64,000 nt of DNA from a bacterium (GTDB lineage: Bacteria > SZUA-182 > DTGQ01). Of the stretch, positions 1 to 7,976 are shown piece after piece. Position 1 is the stretch's first letter. Each line of letters begins with the position of its first letter. A program made the position numbers and the translations under genes. The DNA lies in contig JBFLZW010000078.1 of NCBI GenBank assembly GCA_040755755.1, forward strand, positions 1 to 64,000. Direction: 5' to 3'. The notes beneath the pieces were generated by a model. It was not told where the DNA came from and made no database searches. It saw only the letters and a list, made by a program, of their open reading frames with translations.

Positions 1-240
1 CTGGAAGCAAGCAAAAAGTAAAAAGGCACAAGGAGGAACTTATTTTACTTTTACTTTTCAATGATATCCTCTGCGTCTCAGCGTCTCTGCGGGAGAATTA
101 CTAATTCTTATGTAAGTGCCATTCTCCCTATCCCCCCTCCAGGGGAGAATGCCGGGGTGAGGGGGATAACGTGAGAAATGCCGATACAATAGCCACCCGG
201 CAAAATTCACATCTCAAATCTCGAACATGGGGACAATAAT
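1..240. other. Left-edge intergenic stretch with palindromic debris
   Basis: No gene is supported here. The stretch contains a GCGTCTCAGCGTCTCTGCG segment of the dispersed CAGAG-repeat type near 75-92. Near 121-165 there is a G/C-rich imperfect palindrome (TTCTCCC paired with GGGGAGAA) of a kind that recurs elsewhere in the window. The last 30 bases lead into the start codon at 241 with only a weak purine run (GGGGACAA). Confidence 0.5.
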
Positions 241-1146
241 ATGAAAAGACACATCTTGGCTGTAGTGATTATCATCGTGATGCTGGCAGGCGTTCTGGCA
301 GGTTCCGGTAACCTGCACGCTGTTTTTTTCCCTTCCGCTTCCCGTATCCTGGGAATAGCCAGGCTGCATTCTGCCGTTACAACTGACCAGTCGGTTTATC
401 CACACGGGCAGCCGGTCGAGATAACCTTCGAGGTGACTAATCCGGGGAACCGGCCGGTTACGCTCGATTTCACCGGCGGCCGGGGATTTGAGGTAGTAAT
501 CAGAAATTCTTCGGGTATCAGGGTCTGGAGGCTTTCTTCGGATCCTGATGATCTCAGAGACCTGACCACCATAGAATTGGGTCCGAACGAGACCCAAAAA
601 TTCCAGATACCATGGGACCAGAAGGATTATCATGGCCTGCCTGTCCCCCCCGGCATCTACTGGATCAGGGCTGTTTTAATCCCTGCCAACAATGTGGGTT
701 GTGCTTCGTCCACTCAAGTCAGGATTATGCCGGCAGGGGCTTCGGATGCCTCTATCCGGGATTACCAGAACAGCGGCTGTAAAGAAGACTCAGGCCGGGG
801 AGCTGAAGAAGAGAGGGAGGAATTTGCCGCTGATTACCGGGACCGTCTGCTGTATCTCGTGCACCGAAATGCCGTATATAATTGCTGTCTTGAAGAGATT
901 ACCGTTACCCTGAATATGGCGGATGGAATCATCTGGATTTTCGAGGAGGAGAAACTGGATGGTGACGGATGCCGCTGCCTGTGCAGGTATGATATTACAG
1001 CCACCATTGCCGGTTTATCTCCCGGAGCTTATACCATAAGATTTTATAACCGGAAGACCGGCCGGTTCCTCGGTGAAATCCCGGCGGTGGTAATCCCCTG
1101 GATGTCACCCCTCTCCCTGCCTGCCTTCGATCTCATGTCGGAATGA
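241..1146 (+). CDS. Secreted protein with BsuPI (proteinase-inhibitor-like) domain
   Basis: A 301-residue exported protein. Residues 1 to about 27 form a signal peptide (basic MKRH, hydrophobic core, cleavage near LHA). Residues about 53-148 match the BsuPI family, named after the Bacillus intracellular proteinase inhibitor: the pattern of QPVEITFEVTNPG, a GF-V-I strand, then GLPVPPGIYWIRA is typical of that small beta-sandwich. Residues about 190-290 look like a second beta-rich domain with a cluster of cysteines (two CC or CxC groups), seemingly ending in another GxYTIRFY-type Ig-like strand. BsuPI domains in secreted proteins are mostly of unknown target, so inhibition of a protease is only a family-based guess. 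It stands alone, with no operon partner on either side. Confidence 0.75.
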   Translation: MKRHILAVVIIIVMLAGVLAGSGNLHAVFFPSASRILGIARLHSAVTTDQSVYPHGQPVEITFEVTNPGNRPVTLDFTGGRGFEVVIRNSSGIRVWRLSSDPDDLRDLTTIELGPNETQKFQIPWDQKDYHGLPVPPGIYWIRAVLIPANNVGCASSTQVRIMPAGASDASIRDYQNSGCKEDSGRGAEEEREEFAADYRDRLLYLVHRNAVYNCCLEEITVTLNMADGIIWIFEEEKLDGDGCRCLCRYDITATIAGLSPGAYTIRFYNRKTGRFLGEIPAVVIPWMSPLSLPAFDLMSE

Positions 1147-1196
1147 CACCAGGTATAAATCTTCGTGTATCAAATTAATTGACTTATTTAATAGAA

Positions 1197-1230
1197 TCCA
1201 ATAGAATTTATTTCGATTTATTCTATTGGA
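1197..1230 (+). promoter_or_regulatory. Perfect 11-bp inverted repeat covering the tnpA ribosome-binding site
   Basis: TCCAATAGAAT at 1197-1207 is exactly reverse-complementary to ATTCTATTGGA at 1220-1230, with a 12-base loop. The right arm ends in GGA of the GGAG Shine-Dalgarno just before the ATG at 1237. A transcript entering from outside would fold the ribosome site into the stem, which is how some insertion sequences limit transposase made by read-through. It could instead be a binding site for the TnpA MerR-like domain near the left end. Confidence 0.55.
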
Positions 1231-1236
1231 GAAAAG

Positions 1237-1818
1237 ATGAAGACATTAGTTGAATATGCAAAGGAAAACAGGATTCATTATCGCACCGCCTGGAACCATT
1301 TCAAGGAAGGGAAGATTCCTGGCGCATTCAAAAACGAATACGGAAAAATCCTGATTCCAGATGAAAACATTAAACCTGAATATGTTGTCTGTTATGCTCG
1401 TGTTTCTTCGTCCGAGAATAAGAAGAATCTTGATTCTCAAGCAGACAGATTAGTGGCTTACTGCAATGCGAAAGGATACAAGGTTAAACGGATCGTAAAA
1501 GAACGTGCTTCCGGCTTAAATGATAAACGTCCAAAGTGAGTAAAACTCCTGGAAGATCAGGAAGTAAGTAAAATTATTGTTGAACATCAGGATCGTCTTA
1601 CCCGTTTTGGGTTTAACTATATCAATTTGTTCATGAAGTCGAAGAATTGCCAGATTGAAGTGATAAATGAAGCAGCTAATGACAAGGAAGACCTGATGCA
1701 GGATTTTGTAAGCTTGGTTACCTGCTTTACAGCAAAGTTATATGGCCTGAGGCGAAGCAAACGAAAAACTGAGAAGTTAATCAAGGCGCTGGAAGATGAA
1801 AATAACACGGTCAAGTAA
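1237..1818 (+). pseudogene. tnpA: IS607-family TnpA serine resolvase interrupted by one in-frame TGA
   Basis: Reading from the ATG at 1237 (GGAG six bases upstream), residues 1-45 form the MerR-like helix-turn-helix (MKTLVEYAKENRIHYRTAWN start) and residues about 50-65 carry the resolvase motif YARVSS with its catalytic serine. The frame stops at TGA 1537-1539, directly after KRPK. It then continues in the same frame through VKLLEDQE, the conserved EHQDRLTRFGFNYI and the E-helix/C-terminal part to a stop at 1816-1818. One base change therefore separates this from a normal 193-codon gene. The window's other genes use TGA as stop, so recoding is not a good explanation. Any product would be a 100-residue fragment with the HTH and the serine but without the rest of the catalytic domain. 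Confidence 0.85.
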
Positions 1819-2863
1819 GACAAGTTTGAAGTTTTTAACTCAAAAGAAACGGGATATCCTGTATGGCATCATGGATGAATATTCTCGTTTGGTCAATATA
1901 TTCATCGTGATGTTTTGGGATAAGGATTTCAAAATCAGCGGCCTCACCAAAGAGATCACCAATCTTGCCGCATCCTGGCTGTCTGCCCGAATGCGCCAAT
2001 GCGCTGCCCGTGAAGCTCTCGGCATGGTCAATGGAGCCAGAAAGAAAGCGATAGCCAGAGGGGAAGATCCAATTAGGCCGGTTCATAGCGGCAGGAAAAT
2101 GACACTTTCAGCTCAAATTGTGGCCATTGAGAAGGGGCGCAATTCTTTTGATCTATGGTTGGTTCTCTCCTCTGTTGGAAACAGCATCAAACTCCATATC
2201 CCACTTAAGCGCCACCGCCATTTTAATTGGTTTCGTGAATGGAAAATATCAAACACCGTGATAATTCATCGGGACTATGTTCAATTCTCTTTTGAAAAGG
2301 AAACCGGGCCTAAGAAGACGGAAGGCAAATCCATTGGAGTGGATGTGGGGATTAATCACCTTCTGGCTACTTCAGACAAGGAATTGATTGGTTCCGAGGT
2401 CAAGCCACTCATAGACAGTATCAAACGTAAGAAGCAAAATTCCAGGGCCTATATTCGAGCCAAGAAAACCCTTTCTTACTATCTTCACAAGATCGTCAAG
2501 GATAGTTTACCCTGGAAAAGTTTGAAGCTGGTAGTGGTAGAAAAATTACAAGACCTCAAAAAAGGCAAACAACCCAAGAGAGGGAAAGCATTCCGAAAGA
2601 CGCTCAGTAACTGGAATTATCGGGAGTTGCTGAATATATTGCAGATGCGCTGTGAGGAAAACCGTGTTTTCTTCCGGTCGGTCAATCCCTGTAAAACCAG
2701 TCGGACATGCCCCGCATGTTCCCATACTGAGCGGGGTAATCGAGTCGGAGAAAATTTCAAGTGTCTGAGGTGTGGGTACTCAGAACAGGCCGACATTGTA
2801 GGCTCACTGAATATTTTGACTCGTTTTACCACCGGACGATATGGTGCCGGTTTCCAAACTTGA
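1796..2863 (+). CDS. tnpB: TnpB, IS607-associated RNA-guided nuclease (OrfB family)
   Basis: A 355-residue TnpB, a family shown to be RNA-guided DNA nucleases ancestral to Cas12. The RuvC-like triad is complete by eye: Asp183 in GVDVGIN, Glu249 in LVVVEKLQDL and Asp333 in QADIVGSLNI. A zinc ribbon lies between the last two (Cys305, Cys308, Cys323, Cys326; CPAC and CLRC). The start overlaps the end of tnpA by 23 bases, the usual IS607 arrangement, and no strong Shine-Dalgarno is seen. The span between RuvC-I and RuvC-II is rather short for the family. It appears intact even though its tnpA is broken, so it may persist as a stranded nuclease. Confidence 0.9.
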   Translation: MKITRSSKTSLKFLTQKKRDILYGIMDEYSRLVNIFIVMFWDKDFKISGLTKEITNLAASWLSARMRQCAAREALGMVNGARKKAIARGEDPIRPVHSGRKMTLSAQIVAIEKGRNSFDLWLVLSSVGNSIKLHIPLKRHRHFNWFREWKISNTVIIHRDYVQFSFEKETGPKKTEGKSIGVDVGINHLLATSDKELIGSEVKPLIDSIKRKKQNSRAYIRAKKTLSYYLHKIVKDSLPWKSLKLVVVEKLQDLKKGKQPKRGKAFRKTLSNWNYRELLNILQMRCEENRVFFRSVNPCKTSRTCPACSHTERGNRVGENFKCLRCGYSEQADIVGSLNILTRFTTGRYGAGFQT

Positions 2864-3001
2864 TTGATGGATTTTCTATGAGATTCTATCAATTAGGTAA
2901 CTATACATCTGCTTTCCACCTGTGATATAGTAATACACAAGGATGAAGGCGGCTGCTGTGCAGGCCGAGCAGTGGAAACAGATAAAGCTGAGGGAGGATA
3001 C

Positions 3002-4012
3002 ATGAGAATATTAGTTACCGGTGGAGCAGGCTATATCGGCAGTCACACCTGCTGGGAGCTGTTGCAGGCTGGATACGAGATTATTGTAGTGGATAATCTT
3101 TCGAACAGCCAGGAGGAATCTTTAAAGAGGGTCCAGCAGCTGAGCGGCAAGGCACTTCAGTTCCATAAGGTCGATCTGCTCGACAGGGAGCCCCTGGCCG
3201 CTGTTTTCGACCATTCCCGGATCGATGCGGTCGTTCATTTTGCCGGTCTCAAGGCGGTCGGAGAGTCGGTAGCCATGCCTTTGCGCTACTATCATAACAA
3301 TGTCACCGGAACGCTGGTGCTGCTTGAGGTTATGACAGAGCACAAGGTTAAAAACCTGGTTTTCAGCTCATCCGCCACGGTCTATGGAGATCCGGCCAGG
3401 GTCCCGATTACCGAGGATTTCCCTCTTTCGGCAACCAATCCGTACGGACGGTCAAAGCTGATGATCGAGGACATCCTGAGAGATGTCCATCGTGCGGACA
3501 GGAGCTGGAATATTGCCCTCCTGCGCTACTTCAATCCGGTAGGGGCGCATCCGAGCGGGAGGATTGGAGAGTCCCCGAACGGTATCCCCAATAATCTCCT
3601 GCCCTATATTTCCCAGGTGGCAGTCGGCAAGCTCTCCGAGTTGTCCGTATTCGGAAACGATTACCCGACCCGTGACGGCACGGGCATCCGGGACTATATC
3701 CATGTGGTCGATCTGGCTGCCGGTCACCTCAAGGCACTGGAGAAACTGACTGAAAAGCCCGGTGTGGTCACCTACAATCTTGGCACTGGCCGGGGATACA
3801 GCGTTCTTGAAGTGATCGAAGCCTTCGAGCGGGCTTCGGGAAGAAAGATCCCTTACCGGATAGCTGACCGCAGACCGGGGGATATTGCCACCTGCTACGC
3901 CGATCCATCAAAAGCCGAACGTGAGCTGGGCTGGTTCGCAGTCCGAGGAATCGATGAAATGTGCGCCGATACCTGGCGATGGCAGTCTTCAAACCCCAAT
4001 GGGTATGAATGA
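3002..4012 (+). CDS. galE: UDP-glucose 4-epimerase
   Basis: A cytoplasmic NAD-dependent epimerase interconverting UDP-glucose and UDP-galactose, supplying galactosyl units for envelope polysaccharide. Residues 7-13 hold the Rossmann motif GGAGYIG; the catalytic serine is Ser124 and the YxxxK pair is Tyr148/Lys152. The 336-residue length is normal. An upstream ATG at 2972 is in frame, but the ATG at 3002 is preferred: it has GGAGG four bases upstream and it puts the glycine-rich motif at the usual distance from the N terminus. The gene follows the IS element by about 140 bases and has no operon partner; a palindrome follows it. Confidence 0.93.
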   Translation: MRILVTGGAGYIGSHTCWELLQAGYEIIVVDNLSNSQEESLKRVQQLSGKALQFHKVDLLDREPLAAVFDHSRIDAVVHFAGLKAVGESVAMPLRYYHNNVTGTLVLLEVMTEHKVKNLVFSSSATVYGDPARVPITEDFPLSATNPYGRSKLMIEDILRDVHRADRSWNIALLRYFNPVGAHPSGRIGESPNGIPNNLLPYISQVAVGKLSELSVFGNDYPTRDGTGIRDYIHVVDLAAGHLKALEKLTEKPGVVTYNLGTGRGYSVLEVIEAFERASGRKIPYRIADRRPGDIATCYADPSKAERELGWFAVRGIDEMCADTWRWQSSNPNGYE

Positions 4013-4030
4013 ACGTATCTTAAAATCTTC

Positions 4031-4090
4031 GTAACTATTCAGGCACAGAGGCACAAGGTTACCTTTGCCCCTTTGTGCCTGAGCAGTTAC
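4031..4090. repeat. Dispersed palindrome, CACAGAG type, after galE
   Basis: The two halves of this 60-base stretch form an imperfect hairpin of about 28 pairs: GTAACT and CAGGCACA on the left meet TGTGCCTGAGCAGTTAC on the right. It belongs to the same family as the palindrome at 6591-6633. It may help end the galE transcript, but there is no U-run. Confidence 0.6.
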
Positions 4091-4507
4091 AAATCTTCTA
4101 ACCATTGAGTGCCTCTTCGTCCCTCATTCCATTCTTCATAATTAAATCTTCAAAAACTAAATATTATATTAAAATTCCGTAATATAAAGTTTAAGCATAT
4201 CGTCTGATAATCACAAATATTCTTATATTTTAGTATTGGGCAGCAAACAAGATGGAAATATTCCGGAAATAAAGCAGTCTCATCCCCCGATACTATGGGC
4301 TCCTCCCTTTATTGGCCAGGCTGCTCACTATTACGCGTATGCTTGTCTTAAGAGACTACCATGAGTTTCTCACCAGGTTTTCAAGGAAAGGGGGTGAAAA
4401 CCATGAGCTTATTCTCTCCGTAGGAAAACCATCCAGGGTAAGTCAACACAGCTCCATCCGTAATTAATGATCGGTTTGTTTGTATCTATGAAAAAAGGAG
4501 GACGGTT
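4091..4507 (+). other. Intergenic region upstream of the di-heme cytochrome, with a possible leader peptide
   Basis: An AT-rich first half (about 4130-4235) is followed by a G/C-mixed half. Within it, AAGGGGGTGAAAACC precedes an ATG at 4403 that opens a very short frame (MSLFSP then stop), which could be a translated leader. No known riboswitch was recognised. The Shine-Dalgarno AGGAGG for the next gene is at its end. Confidence 0.3.
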
Positions 4508-6568
4508 ATGAAACTCATGAATAAAAAAGCACCAGGTATAATTTTTATGGTACTTATCGCAATTATCGGTGCATTCCAATGGCGGGCCTATCACAGCCGT
4601 AAGCCAGCAACGGAAAATGACCGGTATGAGGCTGTCGGCATTGGGAATGCCCAAAAGCTTCTGGCCACTTACAATCACTGGAAGGTATTGTGGACACGGG
4701 CTGGAGGGGAGCAAAATCTGGCCCTGTCACTTGGCTATTCCAAGGGCCGGTCAGTCATGTTTACCAGGGCAAGGGGACAGGCAGTAATCAATCTGATTGA
4801 CGGCTCGGTCTGCGTCAATATATCCGGCCTGCCTGAAAAGGAAACATTTGATGTCTGGATGATTGGCCGTCGTCCTGACCCGGCATACAGCCAGAAACCC
4901 TGCACCGGCCAGGATAGAGCGCAGGATACGATAAACCTTGGCACCTTGAAAGGCGAGGGCGGCAAGGCCCGGCTTCAGGTTCAAGCCGGCTTCAAGGTTC
5001 CGGCAGGACTTGAAATAGAGCATATAGTCGTGGCCAGAACCGGCCAGTCCCCAGACCGAAACGGTTTGCTCTTTGGTTCACCCAGCCTTTTCCAAAAGCT
5101 CTATTACAGCGAAATCTCCGGTCGGCTGGCTATGCTCGGCAAAGCCGAAGGGTTGCCGGATGCAACCTCGACGGGCAGCGCTCTCTCCTGTGCTGCCTGC
5201 CGGTTTTTCGTTCCCTCCCCGGCCTATGCGGATTTTGGAGAAGATGGAGGAACAGCAGTATTGAACTGTCTTAAACCACTCATCGACCGGGGTGAACAAC
5301 TTTTCTTTACCGAGACATTCGAAGGAAATGGCCGAACCTGCGGAACATGCCATCCGGCCACCAATAATTTTACTCTTGATCCGGCCTATATCGCAACATT
5401 GCCGCCGAGAGATCCGCTTTTTATTGCCGAGCATAACCCAAACCTGGCCGAGCTTGAAAAACCGGAATTGCTGCGGAAGTTTGCCCTGATCCTCGAAAAT
5501 GTGGACGGATTCAGTGATCCAACCAATATATTCGTCATGCGCGGCGTTCCCCATTTACTTGGCCTGTCAAATACCATCCTGTCAAACCCCGCTCAACCTG
5601 GAGAATTTCCGGTGCAGAGGACTGGCTGGGGAGGTGACGGCGCCCCGGGGACAGGTTCTTTGAGGGAATTTGCAATCGGTGCAGTACGGCAGCATTTCAC
5701 GAAAACCCTGGATCGGGTTGAGGGAAGAGATTTCAGACTGCCAACCAATAGTGAGCTGGATGCCCTGGAAGCCTTTCAGCTCTCCCTGGGCCGCCAGGAG
5801 GAACTCGACCTGGAAGCGCTCCATTTAAAATCAGAGATAGCAGAGCTTGGTAAAGAGACCTTTCTGGATAGAACCTTTGATGATCCCCGGGCTGGCAAGT
5901 GTCAGCGTTGTCATGGGAATGCCGGAGCGAACAGCACCTCAACTTTCTTTAACGATAATCGCAACACCGGCGTTGAGGTTATGGAAGACCAGCCAGCCAG
6001 GCTCATCGATCCCACTATCCCCGTGGATGGCGGATTCGGCCAGGAGGATCCCGGTCCTCATGGGGGCTTTGGCGATGGTACCTTCAATATCACCTCGCTG
6101 ATCGAGGCGGCAGACACTCCGCCCTTTTTCCATAATAATTCGATCAATACGATTGAAGGTGCGGTCGGCTTCTTCAACGATGATGCCTTTAATAACTCGC
6201 CCAGTGGAAGCACACACCAGGGGCTGGTCAAGCTGGAATCCACCCAGGTCCAGGCAGTTGCTGCCTTCCTTCGGGTAATCAATGTCCTGGATAATATCCG
6301 CTCCTCTGACAGTTACGATACCCGTGCCAAAGGTGCGAATCTTTGCAGAGGGATGAAACTCCTGAAAATCGCGATTTCCGAGACCGAGGATGCCATCGAG
6401 GTCCTCAGAGGCGGAGCCTTTTTACACCCGGATGCCGTATTGCTTCTGGAGAAAGCCGGACAGTTTGAGAAACTGGCCTTAGCAGCGGGCAATATCAACT
6501 CTAGGAATTCCTTGATCGATAAAGCTATCCATCAGAAGAGTGCTGCACGGGAGCTTATGGTTTGGTAA
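4508..6568 (+). CDS. Membrane-anchored di-heme cytochrome c peroxidase-like protein
   Basis: A 686-residue protein with an N-terminal membrane helix (about residues 9-24) and an AGGAGG Shine-Dalgarno. Residues about 65-180 resemble the extracytoplasmic part of RskA-type anti-sigma factors (FDVWMIG, then NLGTLKGEGGKARLQV, then IEHIVVAR); this is a weak match by eye. Residues about 225-242 look like a leftover signal peptide (C-A-A-C to AYAD), followed by a MauG/CcpA-like cytochrome region with heme motifs CGTCH (278-282) and CQRCH (465-469). The likely role is a periplasmic di-heme peroxidase or oxidase, taking electrons from other cytochromes. It looks like a fusion of an anti-sigma-like sensor half with a once-separate exported cytochrome. 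The next gene downstream is a Tat-exported protein that may act with it. Confidence 0.75.
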   Translation: MKLMNKKAPGIIFMVLIAIIGAFQWRAYHSRKPATENDRYEAVGIGNAQKLLATYNHWKVLWTRAGGEQNLALSLGYSKGRSVMFTRARGQAVINLIDGSVCVNISGLPEKETFDVWMIGRRPDPAYSQKPCTGQDRAQDTINLGTLKGEGGKARLQVQAGFKVPAGLEIEHIVVARTGQSPDRNGLLFGSPSLFQKLYYSEISGRLAMLGKAEGLPDATSTGSALSCAACRFFVPSPAYADFGEDGGTAVLNCLKPLIDRGEQLFFTETFEGNGRTCGTCHPATNNFTLDPAYIATLPPRDPLFIAEHNPNLAELEKPELLRKFALILENVDGFSDPTNIFVMRGVPHLLGLSNTILSNPAQPGEFPVQRTGWGGDGAPGTGSLREFAIGAVRQHFTKTLDRVEGRDFRLPTNSELDALEAFQLSLGRQEELDLEALHLKSEIAELGKETFLDRTFDDPRAGKCQRCHGNAGANSTSTFFNDNRNTGVEVMEDQPARLIDPTIPVDGGFGQEDPGPHGGFGDGTFNITSLIEAADTPPFFHNNSINTIEGAVGFFNDDAFNNSPSGSTHQGLVKLESTQVQAVAAFLRVINVLDNIRSSDSYDTRAKGANLCRGMKLLKIAISETEDAIEVLRGGAFLHPDAVLLLEKAGQFEKLALAAGNINSRNSLIDKAIHQKSAARELMVW

Positions 6569-6590
6569 CTCAAAGGGGCAGAGGGGCAAA

Positions 6591-6633
6591 GGCACAGAGG
6601 CACAAAGTTGTCTTGCCTTTGTGCCTCTGTGCC
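6591..6633. repeat. Dispersed palindrome with 17-bp perfect arms
   Basis: GGCACAGAGGCACAAAG at 6591-6607 is the exact reverse complement of CTTTGTGCCTCTGTGCC at 6617-6633, with a nine-base loop. The flanks (AAAGGGGCAGAGGGGCAAA) extend the similarity to the element at 4031-4090. It lies between two genes read in the same direction. Confidence 0.75.
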
Positions 6634-6794
6634 CTTTAAGGATGTTGACTATCGGATATGAGCGAAATGGATGGACAGATTGACAGAAGTTGTGTTAATC
6701 TCACCTATATAAATAATAGTGGTTCTCAAGGGAAATCTCAGAATTATCCGAAGGGGTGCAAAAGCACGAATATAGTCCGATCAGAGAGAGAGTG

Positions 6795-7751
6795 ATGTCT
6801 GACCAGGATAAACAGCAGCAGGATGGCAAGTTAATCTCCCGCAGGGATTTCCTCTGGAAATCCTCGGCGGCTCTCATGGCTGCCGGCGGGCTCACAGCCG
6901 GATGCAACAGCCGTCCGGGCAGCCCCGGCTATCATCAGCCGCACAGCGGCCAGGCACCTTCGGCAGATCCCGGCTCATGGTGGCATAAGGAGGGGTTTAT
7001 CGTCCATGAGGCGGTAGATACCAGTCGGCTGGCCGAGGGGATCATCCGTGCCCGTGTTGATGGCTCGTGGCGGGAGTTCGCGGTGGTCGAGCTGCCTGAA
7101 CGGTTTGTGGACTGGAGTCTCAGAGCGCGGCTGGCGCGCCTTTCAAGGATGCTCGACTTTGGCGGGATAGATCCGCGGGATCTGGCCGGATCGCACAACG
7201 CCTGCGTGGCCACCTACGGCGGCCCCTGCCGTGATTCGGCCATATCGCTCAATACAGCCTATAAGGGAATGGGATTTTCGGTGCATGCTGCAAAGCTGGC
7301 TGAAACGGTCCACAAGATCACCGGGGAGCGATTGAGGATCGAGCAGGATACAGCCGGTGATCCAGCCAGGGAAATTCAGGCCAAGGTGAGATTTCTCGCT
7401 GAATTCTACCATAATAATGCTTCGAACTTTGACCGCACCAAACAGGTCTCGCTGGAGATTTTCACCTCACCCGATTTCCAGACCCACACCTTTCTCAATA
7501 TGATGGTCAATCCGATTGTCTCGGCCTCATTCCTTGCCTTTCCCACCTTTGAAATCCGGGCCGTGCCCCAGCTCCTGCACCCGAAAAATCCAGGACTGTC
7601 CGGGCCGGAAAAGGACATGATCGCCTATGTCAATGCCATTCATGACTTCATCCACAGCGGGCCGGGAGAGCGGATAGTCTGCGTGTATCATGTAATCGAG
7701 GTGTTTGACGATACACCGAACGATATGAGCCGGGGAAAGCGCATCGCCTGA
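6795..7751 (+). CDS. Tat-exported (lipo)protein of unknown function
   Basis: The family is not recognised. From the ATG at 6795 the product has 318 residues; an in-frame ATG at 6756 would add 13. The N terminus carries a twin-arginine signal (SRRDFLWKSS, then an Ala/Gly-rich core) ending in LTAGC, a plausible lipobox, so it may be a Tat-exported lipoprotein. Tat export suits proteins folded with a cofactor, but no CxxC, heme or metal motif stands out. The body is mixed alpha/beta with several His residues (YHNNASNF; YHVIEVFDDT near the end). Placement some 225 bases after the di-heme cytochrome suggests a shared periplasmic redox job, which is inference only. Confidence 0.6.
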   Translation: MSDQDKQQQDGKLISRRDFLWKSSAALMAAGGLTAGCNSRPGSPGYHQPHSGQAPSADPGSWWHKEGFIVHEAVDTSRLAEGIIRARVDGSWREFAVVELPERFVDWSLRARLARLSRMLDFGGIDPRDLAGSHNACVATYGGPCRDSAISLNTAYKGMGFSVHAAKLAETVHKITGERLRIEQDTAGDPAREIQAKVRFLAEFYHNNASNFDRTKQVSLEIFTSPDFQTHTFLNMMVNPIVSASFLAFPTFEIRAVPQLLHPKNPGLSGPEKDMIAYVNAIHDFIHSGPGERIVCVYHVIEVFDDTPNDMSRGKRIA

Positions 7752-7811
7752 CGAGCGGGAGAAGAATACTGACCCCTTCCTTCACGCCCCTCCACCCTTA
7801 ATCACTTTTTC

Positions 7812-7976
7812 TCATAATGGTATCTCAACTGAGGGACAGATCATATTGGTCAGTTCGCGGCATTTATGCTTGAGGTGATACCAATCCAGGATAAACTCCT
7901 GGCGTGTCCAACCGCTAGCGATCCGGCTACGGTCAAAAGCCTTCACTATTTCTATCTGCTTCACATTTCCGCTCAG
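7812..7976 (-). pseudogene. Probable transposase fragment after the lipoprotein gene
   Basis: On the minus strand, directly beyond the stop of the lipoprotein gene and in the same frame, about 54 codons read without a stop. They include ASGWTRQEFILDWYHLKHKC, which resembles the conserved LDWYHL region of several transposase families. There is no start codon or Shine-Dalgarno. It is probably a remnant of an insertion sequence beside the lipoprotein gene. The family cannot be settled by eye. Confidence 0.35.

Larger units (their letters stand above)
1191..2889 (+). mobile_element. IS607-type insertion sequence (decayed tnpA, intact-looking tnpB)
   Basis: The tnpA (serine resolvase) and overlapping tnpB order is diagnostic of the IS607 family, which transposes through a serine recombinase and lacks classical terminal inverted repeats. 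The exact ends are not certain. ATAGAATC at 1191-1198 and its complement GATTCTAT at 2882-2889 are a possible pair of end sites. The tnpA has an in-frame stop, so the copy is probably not autonomous, while tnpB reads through cleanly. The 3' end of tnpB and the following bases would be expected to give the guide RNA of a TnpB nuclease. Confidence 0.7.

Noticed and set aside
1537-1539. UGA recoding (Gly or Trp) suggested by the in-frame TGA in tnpA
   Set aside because: Many intact genes here, such as galE, pstC and the CBM48 protein's neighbours, end in TGA at family-appropriate positions, so TGA is a stop and the codon is a nonsense mutation.
4091-4507. Riboswitch (c-di-GMP, cobalamin) before the di-heme cytochrome
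   Set aside because: None of the conserved core words (such as those of GEMM) could be found; only a possible short leader peptide remains.
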